DNA from: Paenibacillus sp. L3-i20
GTDB taxonomy: Bacteria > Bacillota > Bacilli > Paenibacillales > Paenibacillaceae
DNA length: 64,000 bases
Reading direction: 5' to 3'
Assembly: GCF_022180385.2 (NCBI RefSeq)
Contig: NZ_BQME02000002.1
Location: 496,001-560,000, forward strand
This document shows positions 1 to 9,284 of this stretch, one piece after another. How positions within the stretch are numbered: the first letter of the stretch is position 1; each line of letters starts with the position of its first letter. Position numbers and translations under genes: made by a program. The notes beneath the pieces are model-generated. The model was not told the DNA's origin. It ran no database searches and was given only the letters and a program-made list of their open reading frames with translations.

Positions 1-1
1 A

Positions 2-670
2 CAGCTTGGTACAGCTGTCTCTCCAGCACCGACAGAATCGAATATTTTCTGTATGACGATTATCGGACAGGTGGAAGGTCATCTAATTCTGCCTCCGCAA
101 AACAAAACGACGAAATATGAGCATATTATTCCGCAATTAGTAGCGACCGAACAAAATGCTAAGATCGAGGGTGTTCTTATCGTATTGAATACGGTAGGAG
201 GAGATGTCGAAGCAGGACTCGCCATTGCAGAGATGATATCTTCTTTATCGAAACCAACCGTCACATTAGTACTTGGCGGTGGTCATTCAATTGGTGTGCC
301 AATTGCCGTTGCAGGAGATAAGTCATTTATTGCAGAAACGGCTACAATGACAATACATCCTATTCGTATGAATGGATTAGTCATCGGTGTACCTCAAACT
401 TTCGAGTATTTGGATAAAATGCAGGAACGTGTCGTGAGGTTTGTAACATCCCATTCCAAAGTAACAGAGCAAACATTTAAAGAACTCATGTTCAAAATGG
501 GTGAGCTAACGAGAGATATCGGTACAACAGTAATCGGTACAGATGCGGTGAAGCATGGATTGATCGACGCTGTTGGCGGGTTAGGTCATGCTCTGAGAGA
601 GCTCAATGTGATGATTGAGCAACGCAGAGCATCTAATACTGAGATCAGTACAGGAGGCGTCGTGCAATGA
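2..670 (+). CDS. tepA: TepA, ClpP-like serine protease (5' end outside window)
   Basis: The reading frame is open to the left window edge, so the N-terminus is missing; an ATG at 53 is internal, because the residues before it ([20 protein letters not shown]) continue the frame. The visible 222 residues have the crotonase/ClpP fold of the TepA (YmfB) family: [16 protein letters not shown] near the start, then GGGHSIGVP, whose Ser occupies the ClpP nucleophile position, then TATMTIHP with the His region. TepA is a cytosolic ClpP-like protein reported to help protein export and to degrade small acid-soluble spore proteins in Bacillus. The gene overlaps ylzJ by 4 nt (ATGA), as in the Bacillus tepA-ylzJ-spoIIIE order. 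Identification is strong; function is inferred from the family. Confidence 0.93.
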   Translation, partial: QLGTAVSPAPTESNIFCMTIIGQVEGHLILPPQNKTTKYEHIIPQLVATEQNAKIEGVLIVLNTVGGDVEAGLAIAEMISSLSKPTVTLVLGGGHSIGVPIAVAGDKSFIAETATMTIHPIRMNGLVIGVPQTFEYLDKMQERVVRFVTSHSKVTEQTFKELMFKMGELTRDIGTTVIGTDAVKHGLIDAVGGLGHALRELNVMIEQRRASNTEISTGGVVQ

Positions 671-891
671 CATTATATACTTCTATGCCACTGGAGACGG
701 TCTTTCAAGGGTTTAATGAGGTGATGGAGCCTTTGCACGACATTTGGGTACAAGGTGTGCAGATGCAGATCGTACCCGTTGCCCCTGGCGTCGGCAAAAT
801 TGTAAGACTAATGAACTGTTCTCTTGATGATTATTTGAATCCCGATTTAATGCCGGGAACGATCATTCATTATGGTTTTCCAGCTCAATAA
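667..891 (+). CDS. ylzJ: YlzJ-like protein
   Basis: This is a 74-residue protein whose ATG overlaps the tepA stop, so the two are translationally coupled. It is recognised as YlzJ-like mainly from its size and its place between tepA and the FtsK/SpoIIIE gene. The sequence has a Leu/Tyr/Met-rich start ([13 protein letters not shown]) and a C-terminal segment with [15 protein letters not shown], typical of this small family. It has no signal peptide, membrane segment or catalytic motif. The function of YlzJ is unknown. Confidence 0.8.
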   Translation: MTLYTSMPLETVFQGFNEVMEPLHDIWVQGVQMQIVPVAPGVGKIVRLMNCSLDDYLNPDLMPGTIIHYGFPAQ

Positions 892-951
892 AGAAGGAGT
901 ATTCAAAAATTTGCAGTATCGTAGCCGTCATAGCCCCATAACCAATAACTG

Positions 952-960
952 TGTTATAAT
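952..960 (+). promoter_or_regulatory. Candidate extended -10 promoter for the spoIIIE gene
   Basis: TGTTATAAT (952-960) is a perfect extended -10 element. No good -35 lies 17 nt upstream. The predicted start near 967 leaves only about 15 nt before the TTG start at 982, with the Shine-Dalgarno in that short leader. Confidence is moderate. Confidence 0.4.
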
Positions 961-981
961 GGGAAACTAGGGGTGACGGAT

Positions 982-3663
982 TTGGCCAAGAAAAAAACAC
1001 GAAAAAAATCAATAGGCGCGCAACTAAAATATGAAGTTTACGGCATCTTGCTGATTACAATATCCATTATTGCTCTCTCAGGAGAAGCTACAGTTGGTCG
1101 TGCATTGTCCAAGCTGTTTGGACTCGTATTAGGGAAGTTTTATTTTGTATTAGCTTTGGTAGGTGTTTTTGTTGGACTTAGCGTAATGGTGAAGCGAGCT
1201 TGGCCTGGCGGCTGGAATAGTCGCAGGACGGGCTTGCTCATTTTGGTGCTTGCTTTTACTTTAAGCAGTTCTATTTCCGAAGTGAATGCAAGGTTTGCGG
1301 GGTTAGATCGAGAGGGACTATCTGGAAGTGTGATCTTGAGTACGCTTGGTGGAGAACTTAAATCGCAGCTAATCACAGTTCCCGCAGGCGAAGATGGAAC
1401 TATTCGAGATAAGACGATTAGCGGCGGTTATGTTGGTGCTTTACAATATTCACTATTATTTATGTTATTTGGATATTATGGCGCTCTCATTATTGCATTT
1501 GTTATGTTTGCAATTGCCGTTATGTTAATTACAGGTAAATCGTATGTGGAACTGATTCAAGTTGTCAAAAAACGATGTGTTTCTATGTTTAAGTTATTAA
1601 TGGCTAAGCGGAATGTTATACGCAAACGTCGAGCGGCAGCGGCTGTCACCGTTCAGACTCCATCTTATGATGATGGAACAATTGATGATGACGAGCAAAT
1701 TATGCAGAAGCCTCGCAAAAAGCGGAAGTCACTGTTTTTTGCTTGGAAGCAGCAATTGTCAGAGGAAAAGGAACAAGACCAACATGACGAGTGGATTCCT
1801 ACCCCGCAGGATCATGATGAGCTGCCAAGAGTAAAGCCAGCTTGGGAGACTGACGGGGAACATCCTTGGGAGAAATCTGGAGTAACTGAACATGGAAGTG
1901 CTGCTTTAGAACAATTAGAACGTGATCGTCCTCCTTGGGAAAATGATTTAACAGACAATGATCTCCCATTACATAATGATATTGATCAGGAAAACAACAT
2001 GTCAATTGAGGAACAGAAGTGGGAGGGGACATGGCCTCCGACTCAGGATGATGATGCCAATACGGAAGTTGTTCATTCCATTAATACTGCAGTTCTAGAT
2101 GAAACAGTTAATAATGAAGATGAACCAACTAATTCTGTAGGTGATGCTGATCCAGCGTTAGATGTGGAATCTGATCAAGGGGCAAATGCAACGCCTCGTA
2201 GACCAATTGCAGTCACAAATGAGCAAGATCAAGCATCTAAGCCATACCGATTGCCGCCTTTTACGTTGCTGGAGAAACCGATTGGATTATCGAAAGGTGC
2301 AGACGCAGCGGATATGTATGACTCTAGAAGGAAATTGGAGGCTACTCTAGAGAGCTTTGGTGTTCGTGCAAAAGTGCTTGATGTCGTTCGAGGACCTGCG
2401 GTTACCCGCTATGAAGTACAACCGGCAACTGGTGTTAAAGTCAGTAGAATAGTAGGGCTTACAGACGACATAGCTCTCGCGCTTGCAGCTAAAGATATTC
2501 GTATGGAAGCACCTATTCCAGGCAAATCGGCTATCGGTATCGAAGTTCCGAATATGGAAGTGTCGGTCGTTACGATGCGTGAAGTGATGGAGACTCAAGC
2601 TTTCCAAAGCTCCCAATCGAAACTTTCTATCGCATTCGGTCGGGATATATCCGGTCAGACAATTGTTGGTAACTTGGCTCGTATGCCTCACTTATTAGTA
2701 GCTGGTGCTACAGGTTCAGGTAAGTCCGTTTGTATTAACGGTATTATTACGAGCATTCTTTATAAAGCGAAACCAGATGAAGTGAAGTTTTTGATGATCG
2801 ATCCTAAGATGGTCGAGCTAAATGTTTATAATGGAATTCCGCATTTGCTAGCACCTGTCGTTACAGATCCACGGCGCGCATCACTAGCACTCAAAAAAAT
2901 TGTAGTCGAGATGGAAAAACGGTACGAATTATTTTCTAAATCAGCTACTAGAAATATTGAAGGTTATAATACGTTAATGGCGGATAATCCTGCTGCATGG
3001 TTGCCTTATATCGTCGTTATTGTCGATGAGCTTGCAGATTTAATGATGGTAGCAGCGAATGATGTCGAGGATTCTATCGCAAGGTTAGCACAGATGGCCC
3101 GTGCAGCAGGTATACATTTGATCATAGCAACACAACGTCCTTCAGTAGATGTTATTACAGGTGTTATTAAAGCAAACATACCGTCCAGAATTGCTTTTGG
3201 CGTTTCCTCGCAAGTGGATTCACGAACGATCTTGGATATGGCAGGAGCAGAAAAACTGCTTGGTCGAGGTGATATGTTGTTCTTACCTGTAGGCATGTCC
3301 AAACCGATTCGTGTACAGGGTGCTTTTTTATCGGATCAAGAGGTTGAGGTGCTTGTTGCTTTTGCCCGAGATCAAGAAGTTGCCGTGTATAAGGAAGACT
3401 TGGTACCAGAAATCGAAGAGGAATCAACAGATAACGAACCTATGCTGGATGAGCTCTATGATCAGGCTGTACAAATTGTAGTTGAGGCTAAACAAGCTTC
3501 AGTATCATTATTGCAACGCAGAATGCGTATTGGCTATACGAGGGCAGCAAGACTGATCGATCAGATGGAGGCGAAATCCATCATTGGACCGTATGAAGGA
3601 AGCAAGCCTCGTGAAGTATTAATGTCTTTGGAGCAATTGCAAGCAGGAAGAATAAGTTCATAG
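982..3663 (+). CDS. spoIIIE: DNA translocase SpoIIIE/FtsK
   Basis: This is an ATP-driven hexameric DNA pump of the division or sporulation septum. Four hydrophobic segments lie near residues 19-38, 52-70, 83-100 and 156-182. An unusually long acidic linker (about 215-420) follows, then the FtsK motor with Walker A GATGSGKS (575-582), Walker [13 protein letters not shown] (about 675-688) and a C-terminal winged-helix gamma domain. I prefer the TTG at 982 (893 aa): AGGGGTGA (969-976) sits 5 nt before it, whereas the GTG at 973 lies inside that Shine-Dalgarno. B. subtilis SpoIIIE is shorter; the extra length is linker. Position after tepA-ylzJ supports SpoIIIE over a second FtsK paralogue. Confidence 0.95.
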   Translation: MAKKKTRKKSIGAQLKYEVYGILLITISIIALSGEATVGRALSKLFGLVLGKFYFVLALVGVFVGLSVMVKRAWPGGWNSRRTGLLILVLAFTLSSSISEVNARFAGLDREGLSGSVILSTLGGELKSQLITVPAGEDGTIRDKTISGGYVGALQYSLLFMLFGYYGALIIAFVMFAIAVMLITGKSYVELIQVVKKRCVSMFKLLMAKRNVIRKRRAAAAVTVQTPSYDDGTIDDDEQIMQKPRKKRKSLFFAWKQQLSEEKEQDQHDEWIPTPQDHDELPRVKPAWETDGEHPWEKSGVTEHGSAALEQLERDRPPWENDLTDNDLPLHNDIDQENNMSIEEQKWEGTWPPTQDDDANTEVVHSINTAVLDETVNNEDEPTNSVGDADPALDVESDQGANATPRRPIAVTNEQDQASKPYRLPPFTLLEKPIGLSKGADAADMYDSRRKLEATLESFGVRAKVLDVVRGPAVTRYEVQPATGVKVSRIVGLTDDIALALAAKDIRMEAPIPGKSAIGIEVPNMEVSVVTMREVMETQAFQSSQSKLSIAFGRDISGQTIVGNLARMPHLLVAGATGSGKSVCINGIITSILYKAKPDEVKFLMIDPKMVELNVYNGIPHLLAPVVTDPRRASLALKKIVVEMEKRYELFSKSATRNIEGYNTLMADNPAAWLPYIVVIVDELADLMMVAANDVEDSIARLAQMARAAGIHLIIATQRPSVDVITGVIKANIPSRIAFGVSSQVDSRTILDMAGAEKLLGRGDMLFLPVGMSKPIRVQGAFLSDQEVEVLVAFARDQEVAVYKEDLVPEIEEESTDNEPMLDELYDQAVQIVVEAKQASVSLLQRRMRIGYTRAARLIDQMEAKSIIGPYEGSKPREVLMSLEQLQAGRISS

Positions 3664-3677
3664 CGGATATTCATGTT

Positions 3678-3707
3678 GTATAGAAGACGGTGAACTTTCT
3701 CATACTA
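3678..3707 (+). promoter_or_regulatory. Sigma-G-type promoter of sleB
   Basis: GTATA (3678-3682), an 18-nt spacer and CATACTA (3701-3707) match the forespore sigma-G consensus (gHATR, 17-18 nt, CATWHTA). It lies 58 nt before the sleB ATG, and sleB is a known sigma-G target in B. subtilis. Confidence 0.65.
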
Positions 3708-3764
3708 GAGTTAGGTAACGCTACCTTAAGCGAACTAACTTGCAAGAGAAAGGCAGATCCCAAC

Positions 3765-4538
3765 ATGAGAAATCGTTTGATAGCGGTGACCTCGATCGTC
3801 GTTCTGTTAATAATCGGTTCTTTCTCCCTAACGAAGGGGCACTTTGGGGGATCGACCGAAACGTTTAGCAGTGCGACGATAAAGGTTGGTTCATCAGGTC
3901 AAGACGTTTATGAGTTACAAGGACGTCTAAACTATTTAGGTTACTACAACGGCAAAATTGACGGCGTATTCGGTTCTAAGACGAAAGGCGCTGTTACCTG
4001 GTTTCAATGGAAGTTTGGTCTAAAGTCTGATGGTGTAGTTGGAGCGGGAACGAAGAAAAAACTTGTTGCTGCAACAAAAGATTGGAAGCCAGGTATTGCG
4101 AAGGTGGAATCTGCGAAAGCCCCCGCCACTGATGGTGGAAAAGGAAAAGGGAGCAAACTATCGAAGTCTAATCGAATGGGTCTAACTGAAAATGATCTAC
4201 AGATTATGGCTAACGCTGTTTATGGGGAAGCGCGTGGTGAGCCGTATGAAGGACAAGTTGCAGTTGCGGCTGTCATATTGAACCGTGTTAGATCACAGAG
4301 CTTCCCTAATACCGTATATGGTGTTATCTTTCAGCCTAGAGCTTTCACTGCTGTAGCAGATGGTCAAATTTATTTGACACCTAATGCAAAAGCTCGTGAA
4401 GCAGTTGAAGATGCCCTTAATGGATGGGACCCGTCAGGTGGATGTCTGTATTACTTTAATCCCGATACAGCAACATCAGCTTGGATCTGGACAAGAACAC
4501 AAATAAAGACGATCGGCAAACATATTTTCTGTATGTAA
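3765..4538 (+). CDS. sleB: Spore cortex-lytic enzyme SleB
   Basis: This is a germination-specific lytic transglycosylase that cleaves muramic-delta-lactam cortex peptidoglycan. It has 257 residues: an N-terminal hydrophobic export segment (residues about 4-24), a PG_binding_1 domain (about 39-100; VGSSGQDVYELQGRLNYLGY), a basic linker, and a C-terminal Hydrolase_2 domain (about 140-257) with the GEARGE motif. The Glu at residue 155 matches the catalytic Glu of SleB. The ATG at 3765 is chosen because AAAGGCAG precedes it by about 8 nt; an in-frame GTG at 3690 lies inside the sigma-G promoter and cannot be the start. No ypeB partner gene follows directly: the next gene is ymfF. Confidence 0.93.
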   Translation: MRNRLIAVTSIVVLLIIGSFSLTKGHFGGSTETFSSATIKVGSSGQDVYELQGRLNYLGYYNGKIDGVFGSKTKGAVTWFQWKFGLKSDGVVGAGTKKKLVAATKDWKPGIAKVESAKAPATDGGKGKGSKLSKSNRMGLTENDLQIMANAVYGEARGEPYEGQVAVAAVILNRVRSQSFPNTVYGVIFQPRAFTAVADGQIYLTPNAKAREAVEDALNGWDPSGGCLYYFNPDTATSAWIWTRTQIKTIGKHIFCM

Positions 4539-4568
4539 CGATACCATAGTATACCGTTAAGATGAAAG

Positions 4569-4607
4569 GAAGCAGCCGCTTTTGCCATGTGCAGCAGTGG
4601 TTGCTTC
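4569..4607 (+). terminator. Stem-loop after sleB, possible weak terminator
   Basis: GAAGCAGCCGC (4569-4579) pairs with GTGGTTGCTTC (4597-4607) through 11 bp with two G-U pairs. The T tract after it is poor (TTCCATTTCG), so termination may be weak. Confidence 0.4.
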
Positions 4608-4664
4608 TTCCATTTCGTATAGGTTAAAATGGTAAAAACAGCATCGCTGAAAGGAGCAAACCGC

Positions 4665-5939
4665 GTGGCCTCATTTGAAAGAGGGCAGCATCAGCGCATT
4701 CGGCTGCATGTACTGCCTACAAAGCGATTCAAAACGTTTGCAATTTCCCTCTTTGCTGGCCTTCCACTCAGTGAAGAGACAGTGACGCCTGTTGCTCTAA
4801 TTCCGTTTGTGCTTCGCAGAGGCACAGCCAATACGCCAGAAACGATTGCTTTTCGCGAGAAGCTAGACGATTTGTATGGTGCTGGTTTTGGATTCGATGT
4901 ATATAAACGTGGAGATTCGCAAGTCGTGCAATTTCGGATGGATGTAATCAATGATCAATTTGTCTCATCAGAGCAGTCTCTGCTAGAATCTTCACTTCGC
5001 TTTCTTGGTGATGTTTTAACTGATCCTTGTAAGGAGAATGAAGGATTTAGAACTAAATATGTTGATGCAGAGAAAGCAACTCTCCGTAAACGGCTTGAAG
5101 CAATCGTTAACGATAAAATTAGATATGCAGCTGAACGATGCCTAGAAGAGATGTGTGCAGATGAACCTTACCGTTTGCATCCGCTAGGCAGAATAGAAGA
5201 TATTGATGCTATTACACCTAGCTCATTGTACCAACAATATGAAAATTGGCTCCAAAATGCAGCACTAGACCTGTATGTTGTTGGCGATACGACACTTGAA
5301 GAAGTTTCAAAACTTGTGGGCGAAGCGTTTAAGTTGAAGGCAGGAGCACCTTCGACATATACGAAACCTCAAGTTAACCATCCTGTCTCAGAAGTTAAAT
5401 ATGTAGTTGATGAGATGGAAGTGAGCCAAGGCAAGCTGAATATGGGCCTTCGTACGGGCATCGGATATGGAGATAAATTGTACGCTGCAGCATTAATGTA
5501 CAATGGTATCCTTGGCGGATATCCACATTCGAAGCTTTTTGTGAACGTAAGAGAGAAAGAAAGCTTAGCCTATTATGCAGCTTCTCGTTTAGATGGGCAC
5601 AAAGGTTTATGTACAGTGCAATCGGGCATTGAATTTGCTAATTATGATAAGGCTGTTGCGATTATTAAAGAGCAGCTCGATAGTATGGCTAAAGGTCAAT
5701 TAACCGATCTAGAGTTGAATCAAACTAAAGCCATGATTTCGGGGCATCTCCGTGAACTACAGGACTCTGCCAACGAGATGCTTGCCTATGATTTCAACAG
5801 TGTGCTTACAGGCAAGGAAAGATCAGCAGATGAGCTGCTGAATCAAGTCCAGGCAGTTACGGTCGACGATATTGTGGAGGTTGCTCGTAACGTTCAACTA
5901 GACACCGTCTACTTCTTGCGTGATCGAAAGGAGGCATAA
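4665..5939 (+). CDS. ymfF: M16-family protein YmfF (EF-P 5-aminopentanol modification-associated)
   Basis: This is an M16 peptidase-fold protein of 424 residues. The HxxEH zinc motif of active M16 proteases is absent here; the equivalent stretch reads PFVLRRGTANTPE, as expected for the inactive partner of an M16 heterodimer. In B. subtilis YmfF, YmfH and YmfI are linked to 5-aminopentanol modification of elongation factor P. The GTG at 4665 is preferred because AAAGGAG (4650-4656) lies 8 nt upstream; an ATG at 4629 has no comparable site. ymfH follows after 3 nt, so the pair is surely cotranscribed. Confidence 0.88.
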   Translation: MASFERGQHQRIRLHVLPTKRFKTFAISLFAGLPLSEETVTPVALIPFVLRRGTANTPETIAFREKLDDLYGAGFGFDVYKRGDSQVVQFRMDVINDQFVSSEQSLLESSLRFLGDVLTDPCKENEGFRTKYVDAEKATLRKRLEAIVNDKIRYAAERCLEEMCADEPYRLHPLGRIEDIDAITPSSLYQQYENWLQNAALDLYVVGDTTLEEVSKLVGEAFKLKAGAPSTYTKPQVNHPVSEVKYVVDEMEVSQGKLNMGLRTGIGYGDKLYAAALMYNGILGGYPHSKLFVNVREKESLAYYAASRLDGHKGLCTVQSGIEFANYDKAVAIIKEQLDSMAKGQLTDLELNQTKAMISGHLRELQDSANEMLAYDFNSVLTGKERSADELLNQVQAVTVDDIVEVARNVQLDTVYFLRDRKEA

Positions 5940-5942
5940 GCT

Positions 5943-7226
5943 ATGGAGACGTTGAACTACCCTAATGTGCAAGAGACGCTGCATCGTGAAGTGCTTGATA
6001 ACGGCTTAGAGGTAATTGTATTGCCGAAGGAAGGTTTTAACAAAACATATGCAACCTTCTCAACAAAATATGGATCAATCGACAATCGTTTTTCTGTTGG
6101 AGATCAAGAGCCTCTGAAAGTACCGGACGGCATTGCTCATTTTTTGGAACATAAGATGTTCGAAGAGCCAGAAGGAGATATTTTCGCCACATTTGCATCA
6201 CAGGGCGCATCTGCTAACGCTTATACAACATTTGATCGCACAGTCTATTTATTTTCCGCTACAGAACAAATCCATGAAAATATAGAGACTCTTATCAATT
6301 TTGTTCAAAACCCTTATTTCACAGATACGAATGTGGAAAAGGAAAAGGGGATTATTGAGCAGGAAATTAATATGTATCGTGATAACGCAGATTGGGTCGT
6401 TTATTTTGGGCTGATTGATGCTCTTTATCACAGTCATCCTGTTCACATTGATATTGCCGGTACAGTGGAGTCCATCTGGAAGATAGATAAAGAAACGTTG
6501 TACCGTTGTTATGAAACCTTTTATCACCCTTCGAATATGTTGCTCTTTGTAGTCGGTGGCGTTGAGGCTGAGGATGTGTTCAAGCTGGTAAGAGAAAATC
6601 AAGCTGGTAAAACATTCAAGCCACTGGGTGAAATTAAACGCTTTTTCGAAAATGAACCAACAGGAGTGAAAATTGCGCGCAAAGTGGCTAAACTGCCTGT
6701 CTCATTACCGAAATGTATGTTAGGGTTTAAGGAAAAGAATCTAGGTTTTGTTGGTAACGATCTTCTTCGTCATGAAGTTTTGACTAAGTTGATGCTGGAT
6801 GCATTAATCGGACCCAGCACAAAGTTATATCAATCCCTTTACGAGCAAAACTTAATATCCGATTCATTTGGACATGAATATAACTCCAGCAACGATTATG
6901 CATTTTCAGTAATTGGCGGAGATACGCCGGATCCTGACCAATTGATCAATCAACTAAAGTCAGCCATCACGGAAACGATTGAAAAGGGTATAGAGCAATC
7001 AACGTTCGAACGTTCCAAACGAAAAAAAATTGGTAGCTACTTGCGCATGCTGAACTCCCCAGAATCAATCGCAGGTGAATTTACTCGTTATCGCTTTCGC
7101 GAGAGCGACATGTTCGACGTATTAGCCTTCTACGAAAGTTGTACTCTTGAAGAGGTTAATGAACGTTTACGCGAGCATTTTGATTTCAATCAACTCGCAG
7201 TATCTGTCGTCGAGAAGAGTAAATGA
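5943..7226 (+). CDS. ymfH: M16-family peptidase YmfH (EF-P 5-aminopentanol modification-associated)
   Basis: This is the active-type partner of YmfF, 427 residues. The zinc site HFLEH (around residues 67-71) is followed by KMFEEPEGD, and the downstream Glu of the M16 motif lies in KGIIEQEINMYRDN. GGAGGC stands just before the ATG, and ymfI overlaps the stop by 4 nt. It is predicted to be cytosolic; the substrate is not known. The YmfF/YmfH pair resembles mitochondrial processing peptidase-type heterodimers, with one subunit catalytic and one not. Confidence 0.9.
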   Translation: METLNYPNVQETLHREVLDNGLEVIVLPKEGFNKTYATFSTKYGSIDNRFSVGDQEPLKVPDGIAHFLEHKMFEEPEGDIFATFASQGASANAYTTFDRTVYLFSATEQIHENIETLINFVQNPYFTDTNVEKEKGIIEQEINMYRDNADWVVYFGLIDALYHSHPVHIDIAGTVESIWKIDKETLYRCYETFYHPSNMLLFVVGGVEAEDVFKLVRENQAGKTFKPLGEIKRFFENEPTGVKIARKVAKLPVSLPKCMLGFKEKNLGFVGNDLLRHEVLTKLMLDALIGPSTKLYQSLYEQNLISDSFGHEYNSSNDYAFSVIGGDTPDPDQLINQLKSAITETIEKGIEQSTFERSKRKKIGSYLRMLNSPESIAGEFTRYRFRESDMFDVLAFYESCTLEEVNERLREHFDFNQLAVSVVEKSK

Positions 7227-7972
7227 TGAAAACGTTACAAGAAACGACGGTATTGATTACCGGTGGGAGCCGCGGCATCGGCGCAGCAATTGCAAAACGA
7301 TTTGCCGCGGAAGGTGTCAATATCGTTATTCATTATTTAGAGTCGCATGAAAAGGCAAATGAAACAGCAAGAATGTGTATGGCGATGGGTGCAAATGTAA
7401 TGACTATTTCAGCTGATCTTCGTTCTAGAGATCAGCTGGCACGAATGCGTGACAAGCTGGACAGTCATGGCTTTAGACCCGACATACTCGTTAACAACGG
7501 TGCCATCTCGCATTATGGGCTGCTTTCTGATGTGTCAGAGCAGGAATGGGATGATGTAATGTCGGTTAATTTAAAAGGTATGTTTCTGTGCTCACAGCTC
7601 TTTATGCCGCATATGATTTCACAGCGCTTTGGACGTATCATTAACGTTTCATCGGTATGGGGCATGTCTGGCGCTTCTTGCGAAGTATTGTACTCAACGA
7701 CTAAAGGCGGCATGAATGCATTCACAAAGGCGCTAGCTAAAGAGCTCGCGCCTTCTGGCGTGACTGTTAATGCGGTAGCTCCAGGAGTCGTTGATACCTT
7801 AATGATGGATGGATTTAATCCAGAGGAGAAGGCTGCACTGCAGCAGGAAATTCCTGCTGGACGATTCGGCTCTGCTGAAGAAATCGCCTCATTAATCTAT
7901 TTCTTATCATTACCGGAATCTTCCTATATTACTGGTCAAATTATTAGTCCTAATGGTGGATGGCATACATAA
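7223..7972 (+). CDS. ymfI: YmfI, SDR-family reductase (EF-P 5-aminopentanone reductase)
   Basis: This is a short-chain dehydrogenase/reductase of 249 residues. It has the cofactor motif GGSRGIG near residue 13, NNGA in the central strand, a catalytic Ser (VSSVWG) and YSTTK for the Tyr-x3-Lys pair, plus PGVVDT after it. In B. subtilis YmfI reduces the 5-aminopentanone on EF-P Lys32 to 5-aminopentanol. Its ATG overlaps the ymfH stop (ATGATG), so translation is coupled. The fold alone would also fit a FabG-type reductase; the neighbourhood decides for YmfI. Confidence 0.88.
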   Translation: MMKTLQETTVLITGGSRGIGAAIAKRFAAEGVNIVIHYLESHEKANETARMCMAMGANVMTISADLRSRDQLARMRDKLDSHGFRPDILVNNGAISHYGLLSDVSEQEWDDVMSVNLKGMFLCSQLFMPHMISQRFGRIINVSSVWGMSGASCEVLYSTTKGGMNAFTKALAKELAPSGVTVNAVAPGVVDTLMMDGFNPEEKAALQQEIPAGRFGSAEEIASLIYFLSLPESSYITGQIISPNGGWHT

Positions 7973-8077
7973 TCGTTTTTACGTGATCGATATCCTTATG
8001 AATAAGAAATGTCCCTAGAGCGCAATATAATGACTGTTGATGATTCTTTTCTTAACCAAATAAGGAGGCGAAGAAGC

Positions 8078-8329
8078 ATGTCAACTGTCCTTTCGAATTT
8101 CAAGACATGGAAACATTTTTTGGCTGACCGTGTAACTCAAGCGAAGACGATAGGTCTTACTGAAGAGACGATTGCGAATCTGGCATTCGAGATCGGATCA
8201 TTCCTTGATGAAAAGGTCGATCCTAAAAATGAAGAAGAACGTGTGTTGAAAGAGCTTTGGGATGTAGGCGACGACGAAGAGCGGAAAACTGTTGCAAAAT
8301 TGATGGTTAAGCTCGTCGGGAATACGTAG
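8078..8329 (+). CDS. ymfJ: DUF3243 protein YmfJ
   Basis: This is an 83-residue acidic, probably all-helical protein of the DUF3243 family (ADRVTQAKTIGLTEETI, then NEEERVLKELWDVGDDEER). The ATG at 8078 is chosen over the in-frame ATG at 8009 because AAGGAGG (8062-8068) stands 9 nt before it and the extra residues look non-coding. It keeps the ymfI-ymfJ-ymfK order of Bacillus and ends at a strong terminator. Function is unknown. Confidence 0.85.
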   Translation: MSTVLSNFKTWKHFLADRVTQAKTIGLTEETIANLAFEIGSFLDEKVDPKNEEERVLKELWDVGDDEERKTVAKLMVKLVGNT

Positions 8330-8342
8330 CACTTATATAGGT

Positions 8343-8375
8343 GCAGAAAAGCCTCCGAACTGGAGGCTTTTCTGC
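8343..8375 (+). terminator. Intrinsic terminator after ymfJ
   Basis: A perfect 14-bp stem, GCAGAAAAGCCTCC (8343-8356) and GGAGGCTTTTCTGC (8362-8375), has the loop GAACT. A T run lies inside the 3' arm, so it could stop transcription in either direction. Confidence 0.9.
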
Positions 8376-8389
8376 AATGTTTCTTTCAT

Positions 8390-8418
8390 TTGCAGGATTA
8401 TGACGAAATTTGTAGAAT
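8390..8418 (+). promoter_or_regulatory. Candidate sigma-A promoter for ymfK
   Basis: TTGCAG (8390-8395), 17 nt, TAGAAT (8413-8418). It lies just after the ymfJ terminator, with a leader of about 75 nt to ymfK. Confidence 0.5.
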
Positions 8419-8447
8419 AGTCATTATGATATACAAAGGAGCAATAC

Positions 8448-8486
8448 TTGATTTTTGTTCTTATTATATTTATCATTCAAGTTTAG
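8448..8486 (+). CDS. Possible 12-residue leader peptide before ymfK
   Basis: The TTG at 8448 follows AAAGGAG (8435-8441) by 6 nt, a textbook ribosome binding site. It opens a frame for MIFVLIIFIIQV, ending in TAG at 8484-8486, twelve nt before the ymfK start. The peptide is almost wholly hydrophobic and rich in Ile, Val and Phe. It lies downstream of the candidate promoter at 8390-8418. It could be a chance frame or a translated leader affecting ymfK expression; only the good ribosome binding site argues for it. Confidence 0.35.
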   Translation: MIFVLIIFIIQV

Positions 8487-8498
8487 GACGGTGACACA

Positions 8499-9266
8499 TT
8501 GGAAACAAAGCAGTGGTACATGGAATACAAGATACATAAGAACCGCCCCGGCCTTCTTGGTGATATTGCATCATTGCTTGGTATGTTAGAAGTAAACATC
8601 ATGACCATTAACGGAGTTGAAGATCGTACTCGGGGCATGTTACTGCAAACCAATGACGATGAGAAGATTGAGCTATTAGGTAAAATGCTGCAAAAAGTAG
8701 ATAACATTACTGTTAATAAGCTGCGTACACCTACAATCGTCGATATTTTAGCTGTCCGACATGGACGTTATATTGAAAGAGATAGCGATGATCACAAAAC
8801 GTTCCGTTTTGTTCGAGATGAACTTGGTATTTTGGTTGATTTTTTGGGCGAGGTGTTCAAGCGTGATGGCAATCAAGTAATTGGACTAAGAGGTATGCCT
8901 CGTGTAGGTAAAACAGAGTCGATTATCGCTGGTAGCGTATGCTCCAACAAGAGGTGGGCATTTGTTTCCTCTACACTTTTGCGCCAAACAGTACGTAGTC
9001 AATTATCTGAGGAAGAAATGCAGCCGAACAATATCTTCATTATCGACGGAATCGTGAGTACAATTCGTTCAAATGAGAAACATTATTCATTATTGCAAGA
9101 AATTATGGCGATGCCTTCAACAAAAGTTATTGAGCATCCAGATATTTTTGTGAAGGAATCACAATATGATTATAGTCACTTCGATATTATTATCGAATTG
9201 CGCAATACGCCAGACGAGGAAATTTCTTATGAATCATTTACTGCCAACTACACGGACGATTTCTAA
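8499..9266 (+). CDS. ymfK: YmfK, ACT-like and DUF3388 protein with a P-loop
   Basis: This is a 255-residue cytosolic protein. The N-terminal part (about 1-75; HKNRPGLLGDIASLLGMLEV) has the look of an ACT amino-acid-sensing domain. The rest corresponds to DUF3388 and contains GMPRVGKTES around residues 130-139, which fits Walker A (GxxxxGKT), and a possible Walker B strand NNIFIIDG. It starts with TTG behind AGGACGGTGA. Its place between ymfJ and the RodZ-like gene is conserved in Bacilli. Its role is unknown; nucleotide binding is my inference from the motif. Confidence 0.82.
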   Translation: METKQWYMEYKIHKNRPGLLGDIASLLGMLEVNIMTINGVEDRTRGMLLQTNDDEKIELLGKMLQKVDNITVNKLRTPTIVDILAVRHGRYIERDSDDHKTFRFVRDELGILVDFLGEVFKRDGNQVIGLRGMPRVGKTESIIAGSVCSNKRWAFVSSTLLRQTVRSQLSEEEMQPNNIFIIDGIVSTIRSNEKHYSLLQEIMAMPSTKVIEHPDIFVKESQYDYSHFDIIIELRNTPDEEISYESFTANYTDDF

Positions 9267-9284
9267 TCGGAAGGAGGCATATTT

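Noticed and set aside
2347..2691. Minus-strand frame inside the SpoIIIE gene
   Set aside because: Opposes a conserved motor domain, with no start signals; typical shadow frame.
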